A DNA stretch of 6,131 nucleotides from Rhodanobacter sp. (GTDB lineage: Bacteria; Pseudomonadota; Gammaproteobacteria; Xanthomonadales; Rhodanobacteraceae). Under the pieces are notes generated by a model that did no database searches, had not been told where the DNA came from, and saw only the letters and a program-made list of their open reading frames with translations. This document shows, in pieces, positions 1-5,539 of the stretch. Every line of letters begins with the position of its first letter. Within the stretch, counting starts at the first letter, position 1. A program made the translations under genes and the position numbers. The stretch is taken from assembly GCA_026193555.1 (NCBI GenBank), contig JAPHUU010000026.1, forward strand, positions 1 to 6,131. The letters run 5' to 3'.

Positions 1-115
1 CGCGGCCGCCGATTTGCGGGCATTGGTATGCCGGGCCGCGCAGTCGTTGAAAGGTCACATACCGGACGAGGGCCTGATGGCCGAACGCTTCGGATTCGCG
101 GTGGCCAGCGCATGA
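1..115 (+). CDS. flhF: FlhF, flagellar placement GTPase (3' end only)
   Basis: An open frame enters from the left edge (first complete codon at base 2) and ends at TGA 113-115, giving 37 residues that finish in ERFGFAVASA. The piece is too short to contain any GTPase motif, so the call rests mainly on context. FlhF, an SRP-type GTPase that marks the cell pole for flagellar assembly, is the usual gene directly upstream of flhG/fleN, and this stop overlaps the flhG start as ATGA. Codon third positions are mostly G or C, as in the genes that follow, which supports real coding. The catalytic NG domain and the N-terminal part would lie outside the window. A different upstream gene cannot be excluded from this fragment alone. 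Confidence 0.62.
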   Translation, partial: AAADLRALVCRAAQSLKGHIPDEGLMAERFGFAVASA

Positions 116-1059
116 ACGGAACAATCGCGATGGATCAGGCATGGGGTATCAAGGACATGTTGTCGGCAATGATCAGCCACACGGAGCCGGGGGATTCGAA
201 TACTCACCAGGCGAGCAGCCTGCTGACCGGCAGCGCGACGGCACGCCGCCAGTGTCGGGCGATTGCTGTGGCCGGCGGCAAGGGTGGTGTCGGCAAGAGC
301 ACCATGGCCGTGAACCTGGGCATGTCATTGTCGATGGCCGGCCACCAGGTGATGCTGCTTGATGCCGACATGGGACTGGCCAACGTCGACGTGTTGCTCG
401 GCCTCGCGCCGACCCGCCACATCGGTCATTTTCTTGAGGGTGAATGCCAGTTGGAAGATCTGCTGATGACGGCGCCACGAGGGCTGCAGGTCATTCCGGC
501 CGGTTCCGGCGCGCGCCGGCTGGCGCAGCTGGATCGTGGCGAATACGCCGGGATCATCCGGGCGTTCGAGGAATTGTCACAGCCGCCGCGATACCTGCTG
601 GTGGATACCGCTGCCGGCCTGACCGACAGCGTGGCGATGTTCGCATCGGCGGCCGACGACGTGGTGCTGGTGGTGTGCGACGAACCGGCATCGATCACCG
701 ATGCCTATGCGCTGATCAAGGTGCTCAGTCGCGATTTCGACGTACGTCGCTTCCGCATGGTGGCGAACATGGTGCGCAACGAGACCGAGGCCAGGCAGCT
801 GCACCACAAGCTGACCCGGGTCAGCGACCGCTTCCTCGATGTGGTGATCGATTTCACTGGCTGGGTGCCGCATGACGAGCGATTGCGCCAGGCCATCAAG
901 CGCCAGAGCGCGGTGGTCGATCTGTGGCCATCCAGCCGTTCGGGGCTGGCATTCAAGAAATTGGCCGGTGCGGTCGATACATGGGCAGAGCCCGAACGCA
1001 CTGGCCAGGACCGGATCGCCTTTTTTGGTAACCGGGTGGCCCCGGCGGCAGGGTACTGA
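112..1059 (+). CDS. flhG: FlhG/FleN, MinD-like ATPase controlling flagellar number
   Basis: This 315-residue ParA/MinD-family ATPase limits flagellar number. In relatives it dimerises at the membrane, stimulates FlhF GTPase activity and, in pseudomonads, restrains the activator FleQ. Visible motifs are the deviant Walker A KGGVGKST (residues 57-64), the switch segment DADMGLANVDVLLG (84-97), and Walker B LLVDTAAG (162-169). CDEPASITDAYALIK (189-203) closely resembles pseudomonad FleN. Near the N-terminus, DQAWGIK (8-14) fits the DQAxxLR element that activates FlhF, with Ile and Lys as conservative replacements. I chose ATG 112 because it overlaps the flhF stop (ATGA) and has GGTGG seven bases upstream. 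ATG 130, also keeping the motif and preceded by GGA, is a real alternative. The open frame reaches back to base 28, but that part overlaps flhF. The protein is longer than the roughly 280 residues of Pseudomonas FleN because of its N-terminal extension. Confidence 0.95.
   Translation: MNGTIAMDQAWGIKDMLSAMISHTEPGDSNTHQASSLLTGSATARRQCRAIAVAGGKGGVGKSTMAVNLGMSLSMAGHQVMLLDADMGLANVDVLLGLAPTRHIGHFLEGECQLEDLLMTAPRGLQVIPAGSGARRLAQLDRGEYAGIIRAFEELSQPPRYLLVDTAAGLTDSVAMFASAADDVVLVVCDEPASITDAYALIKVLSRDFDVRRFRMVANMVRNETEARQLHHKLTRVSDRFLDVVIDFTGWVPHDERLRQAIKRQSAVVDLWPSSRSGLAFKKLAGAVDTWAEPERTGQDRIAFFGNRVAPAAGY
1050..1053 (+). promoter_or_regulatory. Ribosome binding site of fliA
   Basis: AGGG lies seven bases before ATG 1061, inside the last codons of flhG. 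It supports 1061 as the fliA start over the longer open frame beginning at 872, whose extra 63 codons would lie wholly inside flhG and match no sigma-28 region. Confidence 0.6.
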
Positions 1060-1060
1060 G

Positions 1061-1789
1061 ATGAGTGTAGCTTCGGAATATCTGCAACATTCCCGCGAGA
1101 GCGCGGATGTACTGGTGCGTCGACATGCGCCTCTGGTGCGGCGAATCGCCTATCACCTCATGGGGCGTTTGCCGGCGAGCGTGGACGTGGGTGACTTGAT
1201 ACAGGCGGGGATGATCGGCTTGCTGGAGGCATCGCGACATTACGCCATCGACAAGGGCGCCAGTTTCGAAACGTATGCGGGTATCCGCATTCGTGGCGCG
1301 ATGCTGGATGAATTGCGGCGAACCGACTGGACGCCGCGCTCGGTACATCGCAAGACACGCGAAGTGGCCGAGATGGTTCGTCAGATCGAGGCGGAGACCG
1401 GCGTCGAGGCGGAGGATGGTGAAGTCATGCGACGGCTTGGCATCAGCGCCGAGGAGTACCACCAGGTGCTTGTCGATGCTTCGTGCGCCCGCCTGCTCAG
1501 CCTCACCGCGCCGGATGACGGCGAGGACAGTGCCGCGATGGACGTGGCTGATGACGGCGGGCTGAGTCCGGCACAGAGCAGCGAACAGGACGGCATGCGT
1601 GAGGCGCTGGTCGAGGCGATTGGCGGCCTGCCGGAGCGCGAACAGTTGGTGATGTCCCTGTATTACGAGCAGGAGTTGAACCTGAAGGAGATCGGGGCGG
1701 TGCTCGGGGTGACCGAATCCCGGGTCTGCCAGATCCACGGCCAGGCCGTCATTCGACTGCGGGCGCGGTTGCACGATTGGCGTGATTGA
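1061..1789 (+). CDS. fliA: FliA, RNA polymerase sigma-28 for late flagellar genes
   Basis: This 242-residue protein is the usual length for FliA, the sigma factor that directs RNA polymerase to flagellin, chemotaxis and motor genes and is held inactive by FlgM until the hook is complete. Region 2 is clear: RLPASVDVGDLIQAGMIGLL (residues 36-55) and FETYAGIRIRGAMLDELR (69-86), followed by DWTPRSVHRKTREVAE (89-104). Region 3 follows, with EDGEVMRRLGI (118-128). Region 4 holds LPEREQLVMSLYYEQELNLK (190-209) and the helix-turn-helix IGAVLGVTESRVCQIHGQA (211-229). The start is one base after the flhG stop, with AGGG seven bases upstream. An acidic segment (about 151-166) separates regions 3 and 4. 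The flgM gene is not in this window. Confidence 0.97.
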   Translation: MSVASEYLQHSRESADVLVRRHAPLVRRIAYHLMGRLPASVDVGDLIQAGMIGLLEASRHYAIDKGASFETYAGIRIRGAMLDELRRTDWTPRSVHRKTREVAEMVRQIEAETGVEAEDGEVMRRLGISAEEYHQVLVDASCARLLSLTAPDDGEDSAAMDVADDGGLSPAQSSEQDGMREALVEAIGGLPEREQLVMSLYYEQELNLKEIGAVLGVTESRVCQIHGQAVIRLRARLHDWRD

Positions 1790-1857
1790 ACGAGCGAGAC
1801 CCTGCAGTTTTCCTTAATTGACGCGTTGGACCGAACGGCGCAAGTGGAGAAGTTGGT
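1790..1857 (+). promoter_or_regulatory. fliA-cheY intergenic gap, possible regulatory region
   Basis: At 68 bp this is the only appreciable non-coding gap in the window. It contains an AT-richer stretch (about 1808-1820) and TTGACG at 1818-1823, which matches a sigma-70 -35 box at five of six positions, but no acceptable -10 box lies 16-18 bases further on. No convincing sigma-28 pair was found. A weak hairpin is possible (CGTT 1824-1827 with AACG 1834-1837) but has no T tract, so it is not a terminator. Read-through from fliA is the simplest view; a separate cheY promoter is possible but not shown. Confidence 0.25.
1846..1849 (+). promoter_or_regulatory. Ribosome binding site of cheY, selecting a TTG start
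   Basis: GGAG within TGGAGAAG lies eight bases before TTG 1858 but twenty bases before the first in-frame ATG at 1870. Spacing therefore favours the rare TTG start, which adds four residues (MDKN) to the protein. Confidence 0.65.
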
Positions 1858-2265
1858 TTGGACAAGAACATGAAAATCCTGGTGGTGGACGACTTTTCCA
1901 CCATGCGGCGCATCGTGCGCAATCTGCTGGTCGAGATCGGCTTCAGCAATCCGCTGATCCAGGAGGCTGACGACGGCAACAATGCGCTTGCGATGCTGCG
2001 TGCGGGGCCGTTCGATCTGGTCGTCACCGACTGGAACATGCCGAACATGACCGGCATCGACCTGCTGCGCGCAATTCGGGCAGAGGCCACGCTGAAGGGG
2101 ATGCCGGTACTGATGGTCACTGCCGAGAACAACCGGGATCAGATCATTGCCGCCGCCCAGGCCGGTGTGAACGGTTACGTCGTCAAGCCGTTTACGGCGG
2201 CCACCTTGCAGGAAAAACTGGGCAAGATCTTCGAGCGGATTGCCGCCAGCGGGGTCAAGGCATGA
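1858..2265 (+). CDS. cheY: CheY, chemotaxis response regulator
   Basis: This 135-residue single-domain receiver, when phosphorylated by CheA, binds the flagellar switch protein FliM and changes motor rotation. All receiver landmarks are present: the acidic pair D11-D12 in [17 protein letters not shown], the phosphoacceptor D58 in [10 protein letters not shown]88 in MVTAE, Y107 in [12 protein letters not shown], and the invariant K110. W59 next to the phosphorylation site and the near-enteric sequence throughout mark it as true CheY, not a generic receiver. No output domain follows. The TTG start at 1858 is chosen from the Shine-Dalgarno spacing; ATG 1870 is the alternative and would leave the fold almost intact. 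It follows fliA after the window's largest gap, and its stop overlaps the cheZ start as ATGA. Confidence 0.97.
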   Translation: MDKNMKILVVDDFSTMRRIVRNLLVEIGFSNPLIQEADDGNNALAMLRAGPFDLVVTDWNMPNMTGIDLLRAIRAEATLKGMPVLMVTAENNRDQIIAAAQAGVNGYVVKPFTAATLQEKLGKIFERIAASGVKA

Positions 2266-2903
2266 GCACCCTCTCGCCTCCCCCTGCCGACGAGTGCCTG
2301 CCGGTCGAGTTGCGCGATTTGCTGAACAGCCCGGATGGCCCCGCATTCGAGCAGGCGCTGGACGTGATGGTGCGACAGCGTGAGAAGGGGCTGTTTCGCG
2401 CATTGGGCCAGCTCGCACGCGATCTCCATGGTGCCGTGCATCGGCTCGGTGGTGACCTCGTGCAAGAGGGGATGCCGCACATCGTTGCCGACGCGCGCCA
2501 ACACCTGCAGGACGTGTTGGAGATGAGCGCGATGGCAGCAAATCGAAGCATCGATTTTGCCGAACGGATGCGCCCAGCGGCAGACGCGCTGGCTGACAAT
2601 GCCAGTGCCGTGCTTGCGGGCGCAAAGGAAAGCGATGCAGTGGACTTGCTGGCACGGCAGGCAGGCGATTTTGCGGCCAACTGCAGGGATGGGCTGGCCG
2701 ACATGGTGCTGGCGCAGTCATGGCAGGATCTGTCGGGTCAGCGCATCAAGAAGGTCGCGGCCTTCATAGGCACCGTGGAATCATCGATGCTGGAGCTCGT
2801 CCGGCTGACCGGTGCATTGGCCAGTGGCGAGGCCACCGCCAGTGTCGAGAAGGTATCCAGCCAGGAAGAGGCAGATCGCCTGCTTAGCGAGTTCGGGTTT
2901 TGA
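2262..2903 (+). CDS. cheZ: CheZ, CheY-phosphate phosphatase
   Basis: This 213-residue, mostly helical protein matches CheZ, which ends the chemotaxis signal by speeding dephosphorylation of CheY. The active-site segment is [15 protein letters not shown] (residues 151-165). D156 and Q160 correspond to the E. coli catalytic pair D143 and Q147, while E. coli has AQDFQ where this protein has AQSWQ. The C-terminus, [15 protein letters not shown] (199-213), matches the conserved CheZ tail that docks on CheY. Between them lies a less conserved linker (about 182-198). The N-terminal half (about 20-110) should form the long helical hairpin of the dimer. The ATG overlaps the cheY stop by four bases, which suggests translational coupling of the kinase target and its phosphatase. 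GGGG seven bases upstream may serve as ribosome binding site. Confidence 0.95.
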   Translation: MSTLSPPPADECLPVELRDLLNSPDGPAFEQALDVMVRQREKGLFRALGQLARDLHGAVHRLGGDLVQEGMPHIVADARQHLQDVLEMSAMAANRSIDFAERMRPAADALADNASAVLAGAKESDAVDLLARQAGDFAANCRDGLADMVLAQSWQDLSGQRIKKVAAFIGTVESSMLELVRLTGALASGEATASVEKVSSQEEADRLLSEFGF

Positions 2904-2910
2904 GGGCGGA
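2902..2910 (+). promoter_or_regulatory. Ribosome binding site of cheA, selecting a GTG start
   Basis: GAGGGCGGA overlaps the cheZ stop codon and ends six bases before GTG 2917. It supports that GTG as the cheA start. The open frame extends upstream to 2812, but that part overlaps cheZ and precedes the first recognisable CheA residues. Confidence 0.65.
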
Positions 2911-2916
2911 CCTGCC

Positions 2917-4794
2917 GTGAATGCCGAGTTCGACAGCGAACTGCGCCAGGACTTCCTGATCGAGGCTGGCGAGATCGTGCAGCGCCTCGGCGAGCAGCTG
3001 GTGGGATTGGAGTCGGCGCCGAACGACGCCGAGCTGCTGAATGCCGTGTTCCGCGCGTTCCACACCGTCAAGGGGGGCGCCGGCTTTCTGGCCGTCGAAC
3101 CGATGGTGGTCTTGTGCCATCACGCCGAGGATCTGCTCAACGAGGCGCGCAACGGCAAGATCGTGCTGGGTGCGGCGTATATGGATGCGCTACTGGAGGC
3201 GCTCGATCTGCTCGACGAGATGATGATCGCGCTGGGTGCCGAGCAGCCGTTGACGATGCCACCACAGGCCTTGCTGCATCGGTTGCTGCCTTCCGGCGCG
3301 CCCGCCACGGCCCCCGCACCCGCGGCGGCCCCTGCGGCTGCCGCGCCGGATCAGGGCGTGGTCATCGATGACAGCGAGTTCGAGGCATTGCTGGACAATC
3401 TGTACGGCACCGGTGCGCCCGGCATCACCCCGGCCGCCGCGGTACCCGCCGCAATGGCGGCGGCAAAGCATACGATTGACGATGACGAATTCGAGGCCCT
3501 GCTGGATACGCTCCACGGCAAGGACGGGCCGGCCGGTGCAAAGCCCGCCAATCTCCCCGCTGCGGCACCCGAGCCGAAACTTGTTTCCACACCGGCGCCG
3601 GTTCGCCAGACTGCGCCGACGGAGACCACCTTGCGGGTGGATACCGCGCGGATCGATGTGCTGGTCAACCGTGCCGGTGAGCTTGTGCTGGTGCGCAACC
3701 GGCTGCTCAGTCTGGCCGCTCGCAGCGGTGACGACGCGCTGGCGGCGATTGCCGGCGACATGGACCGGGTGGTGGATGAACTGCAGACCGCGGTCATGGG
3801 CATGCGCATGCAGCCGGTCGGGCGCCTGTTCCAGCGCTTTCCGAGGATCGTGCGCGATCTGGCGCGCCAGCTGGGCAAGGAGGTGGAATTGGTGCTCGAA
3901 GGCGAAGACACCGACCTTGATCGCAGTCTGGTCGAGGCGCTGGCTGACCCGTTGATCCATCTTCTGCGCAACGCACTCGATCACGGTGTCGAAATGCCGC
4001 TTGAACGCGTGCGCAACGGCAAGCCGAGCAAGGGCGTGGTGCGCCTGTCGGCCAGCCAGCGTGGCGAGCGCATCGTGATCTCGGTCAGTGATGACGGCGG
4101 CGGCATGGATCCGGAGATCCTGCGTCGCAAGGCGGTGGAAAAGGGCGTGATCGACGAGGCGCAGGCTGCGCGGCTCAGCGAGACCGAGTGCTTTGAGCTG
4201 ATCTTTCGGCCGGGCTTCAGCACGGCGGCGGCGATTTCCGACGTTTCCGGACGCGGCGTCGGCATGGATGTCGTGAAGACGCGGGTGGCGGAACTCGGAG
4301 GTACCCTGCAGGTGCGCTCGAAACGCGGCGAGGGCAGCGAACTCGAGCTGACCGTGCCGCTGACGCTGGCGATCCTGCGGGTCTTGATGGTGTCCGTCGG
4401 AACGCGACTTTTTTCGTTGCCGTTGAGCAATATCGAGGAAGTGTTCGAGCTGGTCGATGGCCAGGATCGCCTGCTGGATGGGCAGCTGATTGCCGGGCAT
4501 CGTGGCCGTCCGCTGCCGCTGGCCAACCTTGCCGGCTGGGCCGGTGCGGCCACCACCTGCGGGCGGCATGTGGTGGTGCTGCGCATTGGCCATCTGCGGC
4601 TGGGTTGCCTGGTGCATGAGGTGCTCGGTCGCGAGGATGTCATCGTCAAGCCGTTGGGGCCGCTGTTCGAGGGAGCCCCGGGCATCGCTGGTGCCACCGT
4701 TACCGGTGACGGCCGACTGGCGCTGGTGCTGGACCTGGCGGGGCTCGCCGATGGCGACGGACAACTTCTCCCTTCGCTGCAAATGGCCGGCTGA
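2917..4794 (+). CDS. cheA: CheA, chemotaxis sensor histidine kinase without a folded P2 domain
   Basis: This 625-residue cytoplasmic kinase works in receptor-CheW arrays and passes phosphate to CheY. The P1 phosphotransfer domain (about 5-125) carries the phosphorylated H49 in FRAFHTVKGGAGF. P3 dimerisation begins near 238 with LRVDTARIDVLVNRAGELVL and includes MGMRMQPV (294-301). The P4 ATP-binding domain shows the N box HLLRNALDHGVE (348-359), G1 DDGGGMD (392-398), F box IFRPGFST (429-436) and G2 GRGVGMDVV (445-453). The P5 CheW-like domain spans about 485-615. Residues about 126-236 form an Ala/Pro-rich linker where E. coli CheA has folded P2; it holds two copies of an IDDxEFEALLDxLxG motif. 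The GTG start is 13 bases after the cheZ stop and gives a normal N-terminus, MNAEFDSEL. No cheB follows; motC begins four bases after the stop. Confidence 0.97.
   Translation: MNAEFDSELRQDFLIEAGEIVQRLGEQLVGLESAPNDAELLNAVFRAFHTVKGGAGFLAVEPMVVLCHHAEDLLNEARNGKIVLGAAYMDALLEALDLLDEMMIALGAEQPLTMPPQALLHRLLPSGAPATAPAPAAAPAAAAPDQGVVIDDSEFEALLDNLYGTGAPGITPAAAVPAAMAAAKHTIDDDEFEALLDTLHGKDGPAGAKPANLPAAAPEPKLVSTPAPVRQTAPTETTLRVDTARIDVLVNRAGELVLVRNRLLSLAARSGDDALAAIAGDMDRVVDELQTAVMGMRMQPVGRLFQRFPRIVRDLARQLGKEVELVLEGEDTDLDRSLVEALADPLIHLLRNALDHGVEMPLERVRNGKPSKGVVRLSASQRGERIVISVSDDGGGMDPEILRRKAVEKGVIDEAQAARLSETECFELIFRPGFSTAAAISDVSGRGVGMDVVKTRVAELGGTLQVRSKRGEGSELELTVPLTLAILRVLMVSVGTRLFSLPLSNIEEVFELVDGQDRLLDGQLIAGHRGRPLPLANLAGWAGAATTCGRHVVVLRIGHLRLGCLVHEVLGREDVIVKPLGPLFEGAPGIAGATVTGDGRLALVLDLAGLADGDGQLLPSLQMAG
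3364..3408 (+). repeat. CheA linker motif, copy 1
   Basis: This encodes IDDSEFEALLDNLYG (CheA residues 150-164), the first of two related acidic, leucine-containing motifs in the Ala/Pro-rich linker between P1 and P3. It is identical to copy 2 at 12 of 15 residues. The core EFEALLD is framed by low-complexity sequence, which is typical of a short linear docking motif. A CheY-binding role is inferred, not shown. Confidence 0.85.
3475..3519 (+). repeat. CheA linker motif, copy 2
   Basis: This encodes IDDDEFEALLDTLHG (CheA residues 187-201), offset exactly 111 bp (37 codons) from copy 1. Of the 12 residues shared with copy 1, only four use the same codon, and the other eight differ synonymously. 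The duplication therefore looks old and kept by selection on the peptide. Confidence 0.85.
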
Positions 4795-4798
4795 CACG

Positions 4799-5539
4799 AT
4801 GGACCCGGTAAGCATCATCGGTACGATCCTGGCCGTCGTGGTCATCATCGTCGGGACGATTCTCAAGGGTTCCACGGTCAGCGCACTGTGGAACCCTGCG
4901 GCATTCGTGATCGTGTTCGTCGGCACGCTTGCCGCGCTGCTGGTGCAGAACCAGGGCAGCGTGCTCCGGCATGCGCTGAAGATGCTCGCGATGATCTACC
5001 GGCCGCCGCGTCATCACCCCGGCGAGCTGATCGACCGGATCATTGGCTGGAGCGAAATATCGCGGCGGCAGGGCCTGCTGGGACTGGAGTCGCAGATCGA
5101 ATTGGAGACCGATCCATTCACTGCGAAGGGATTGCAGCTGCTGGTCGATGGTGGCGAGCCGGAGGCGATCCGCAGTGCACTTGAGGTCGATCTGGACACC
5201 CGCGAGGCGATCGACCTGGCCGGTGCCAAGGTGTACGAGAACGCCGGCATCTATTCCCCCACGTTGGGCATCATCGGAGCCGTGATGGGACTGATGGCGG
5301 TGATGCAGAATCTGGCCGATCCCAGCAAGCTCGGTCACGGGATTGCCGCCGCCTTCGTGGCGACCATCTACGGTGTGGCCCTGGCGAACATGTTCATGTT
5401 GCCGATGGCAGCGCGACTGAAAGGACTGATCGGCCGGCAGACGCAAATGCGTGAAATCCTGATCGAGGGAGTGATATCCATCGCACAGGGCGACAACCCT
5501 CGGCAGATCGAGGCAAGGCTGCAGGGTTATCTCTCATGA
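4799..5539 (+). CDS. motC: MotC, MotA-family flagellar stator subunit
   Basis: This 246-residue inner-membrane protein belongs to the MotA/TolQ/ExbB family and with MotD forms the proton channel that drives the motor. Four membrane segments are expected: about 4-22 (IIGTILAVVVIIVGTIL), 33-50 (PAAFVIVFVGTLAALLVQ), 153-170, and 183-203. The large cytoplasmic loop contains SRRQGLLGLESQI (88-100), where R90 and E97 fit the charged residues that contact FliG. SPTLGIIGAVMGLMAVM (153-169) holds the conserved loop-end proline (P154), and P202 fits the second conserved proline. Resemblance to Pseudomonas MotC is strong, including LQLLVDGGEPEAIRS and the ending NPRQIEARLQGYLS. The start is four bases after cheA, with no strong Shine-Dalgarno, so coupling to cheA translation is likely. 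The open frame reaches back to 4490, but that part lies inside cheA. Confidence 0.94.
   Translation: MDPVSIIGTILAVVVIIVGTILKGSTVSALWNPAAFVIVFVGTLAALLVQNQGSVLRHALKMLAMIYRPPRHHPGELIDRIIGWSEISRRQGLLGLESQIELETDPFTAKGLQLLVDGGEPEAIRSALEVDLDTREAIDLAGAKVYENAGIYSPTLGIIGAVMGLMAVMQNLADPSKLGHGIAAAFVATIYGVALANMFMLPMAARLKGLIGRQTQMREILIEGVISIAQGDNPRQIEARLQGYLS

Noticed and set aside
872..1060. A longer fliA starting at base 872
   Set aside because: The extra 63 codons lie inside flhG in another frame and do not resemble a sigma factor, while ATG 1061 has a suitable ribosome binding site.
1824..1840. A hairpin terminator between fliA and cheY
   Set aside because: The stem is only four base pairs, or six with a bulge, and no T tract follows.
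1827..1842. A sigma-54-like promoter just before cheY, with GG and GC ten bases apart
   Set aside because: It keeps the key GG and GC at the right spacing, but four of the other consensus positions fail. Transcription would start near 1853, downstream of the cheY ribosome binding site, so it would make a poor cheY message.
1818..1847. A sigma-70 promoter using TTGACG as -35 box
   Set aside because: No hexamer 16-18 bases downstream resembles TATAAT at more than two of six positions.
1663..2721. A 352-codon open frame on the - strand opposite fliA, cheY and cheZ
   Set aside because: It crosses three clear + strand genes and the intergenic gap, and its product is low-complexity with no family resemblance.
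3800..3811. A perfect 12-bp palindrome, GCATGCGCATGC, inside cheA
   Set aside because: It encodes part of the conserved MGMRMQPV segment of P3, and codon choice for Met-Arg-Met explains the palindrome. There is no sign of an operator.
4490..4798. A longer motC starting at base 4490
   Set aside because: The upstream part lies within the CheW-like domain of cheA, and its translation is rich in Trp, Cys and Arg, as expected of an out-of-frame reading. MotC resemblance begins at ATG 4799.
3190..4926. A 578-codon open frame on the - strand, opposite most of cheA and the start of motC
   Set aside because: It lies antisense to a strongly recognisable cheA. Long antisense frames are expected opposite GC-rich genes. 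Its translation is rich in Arg, His and Gln with no recognisable domain.
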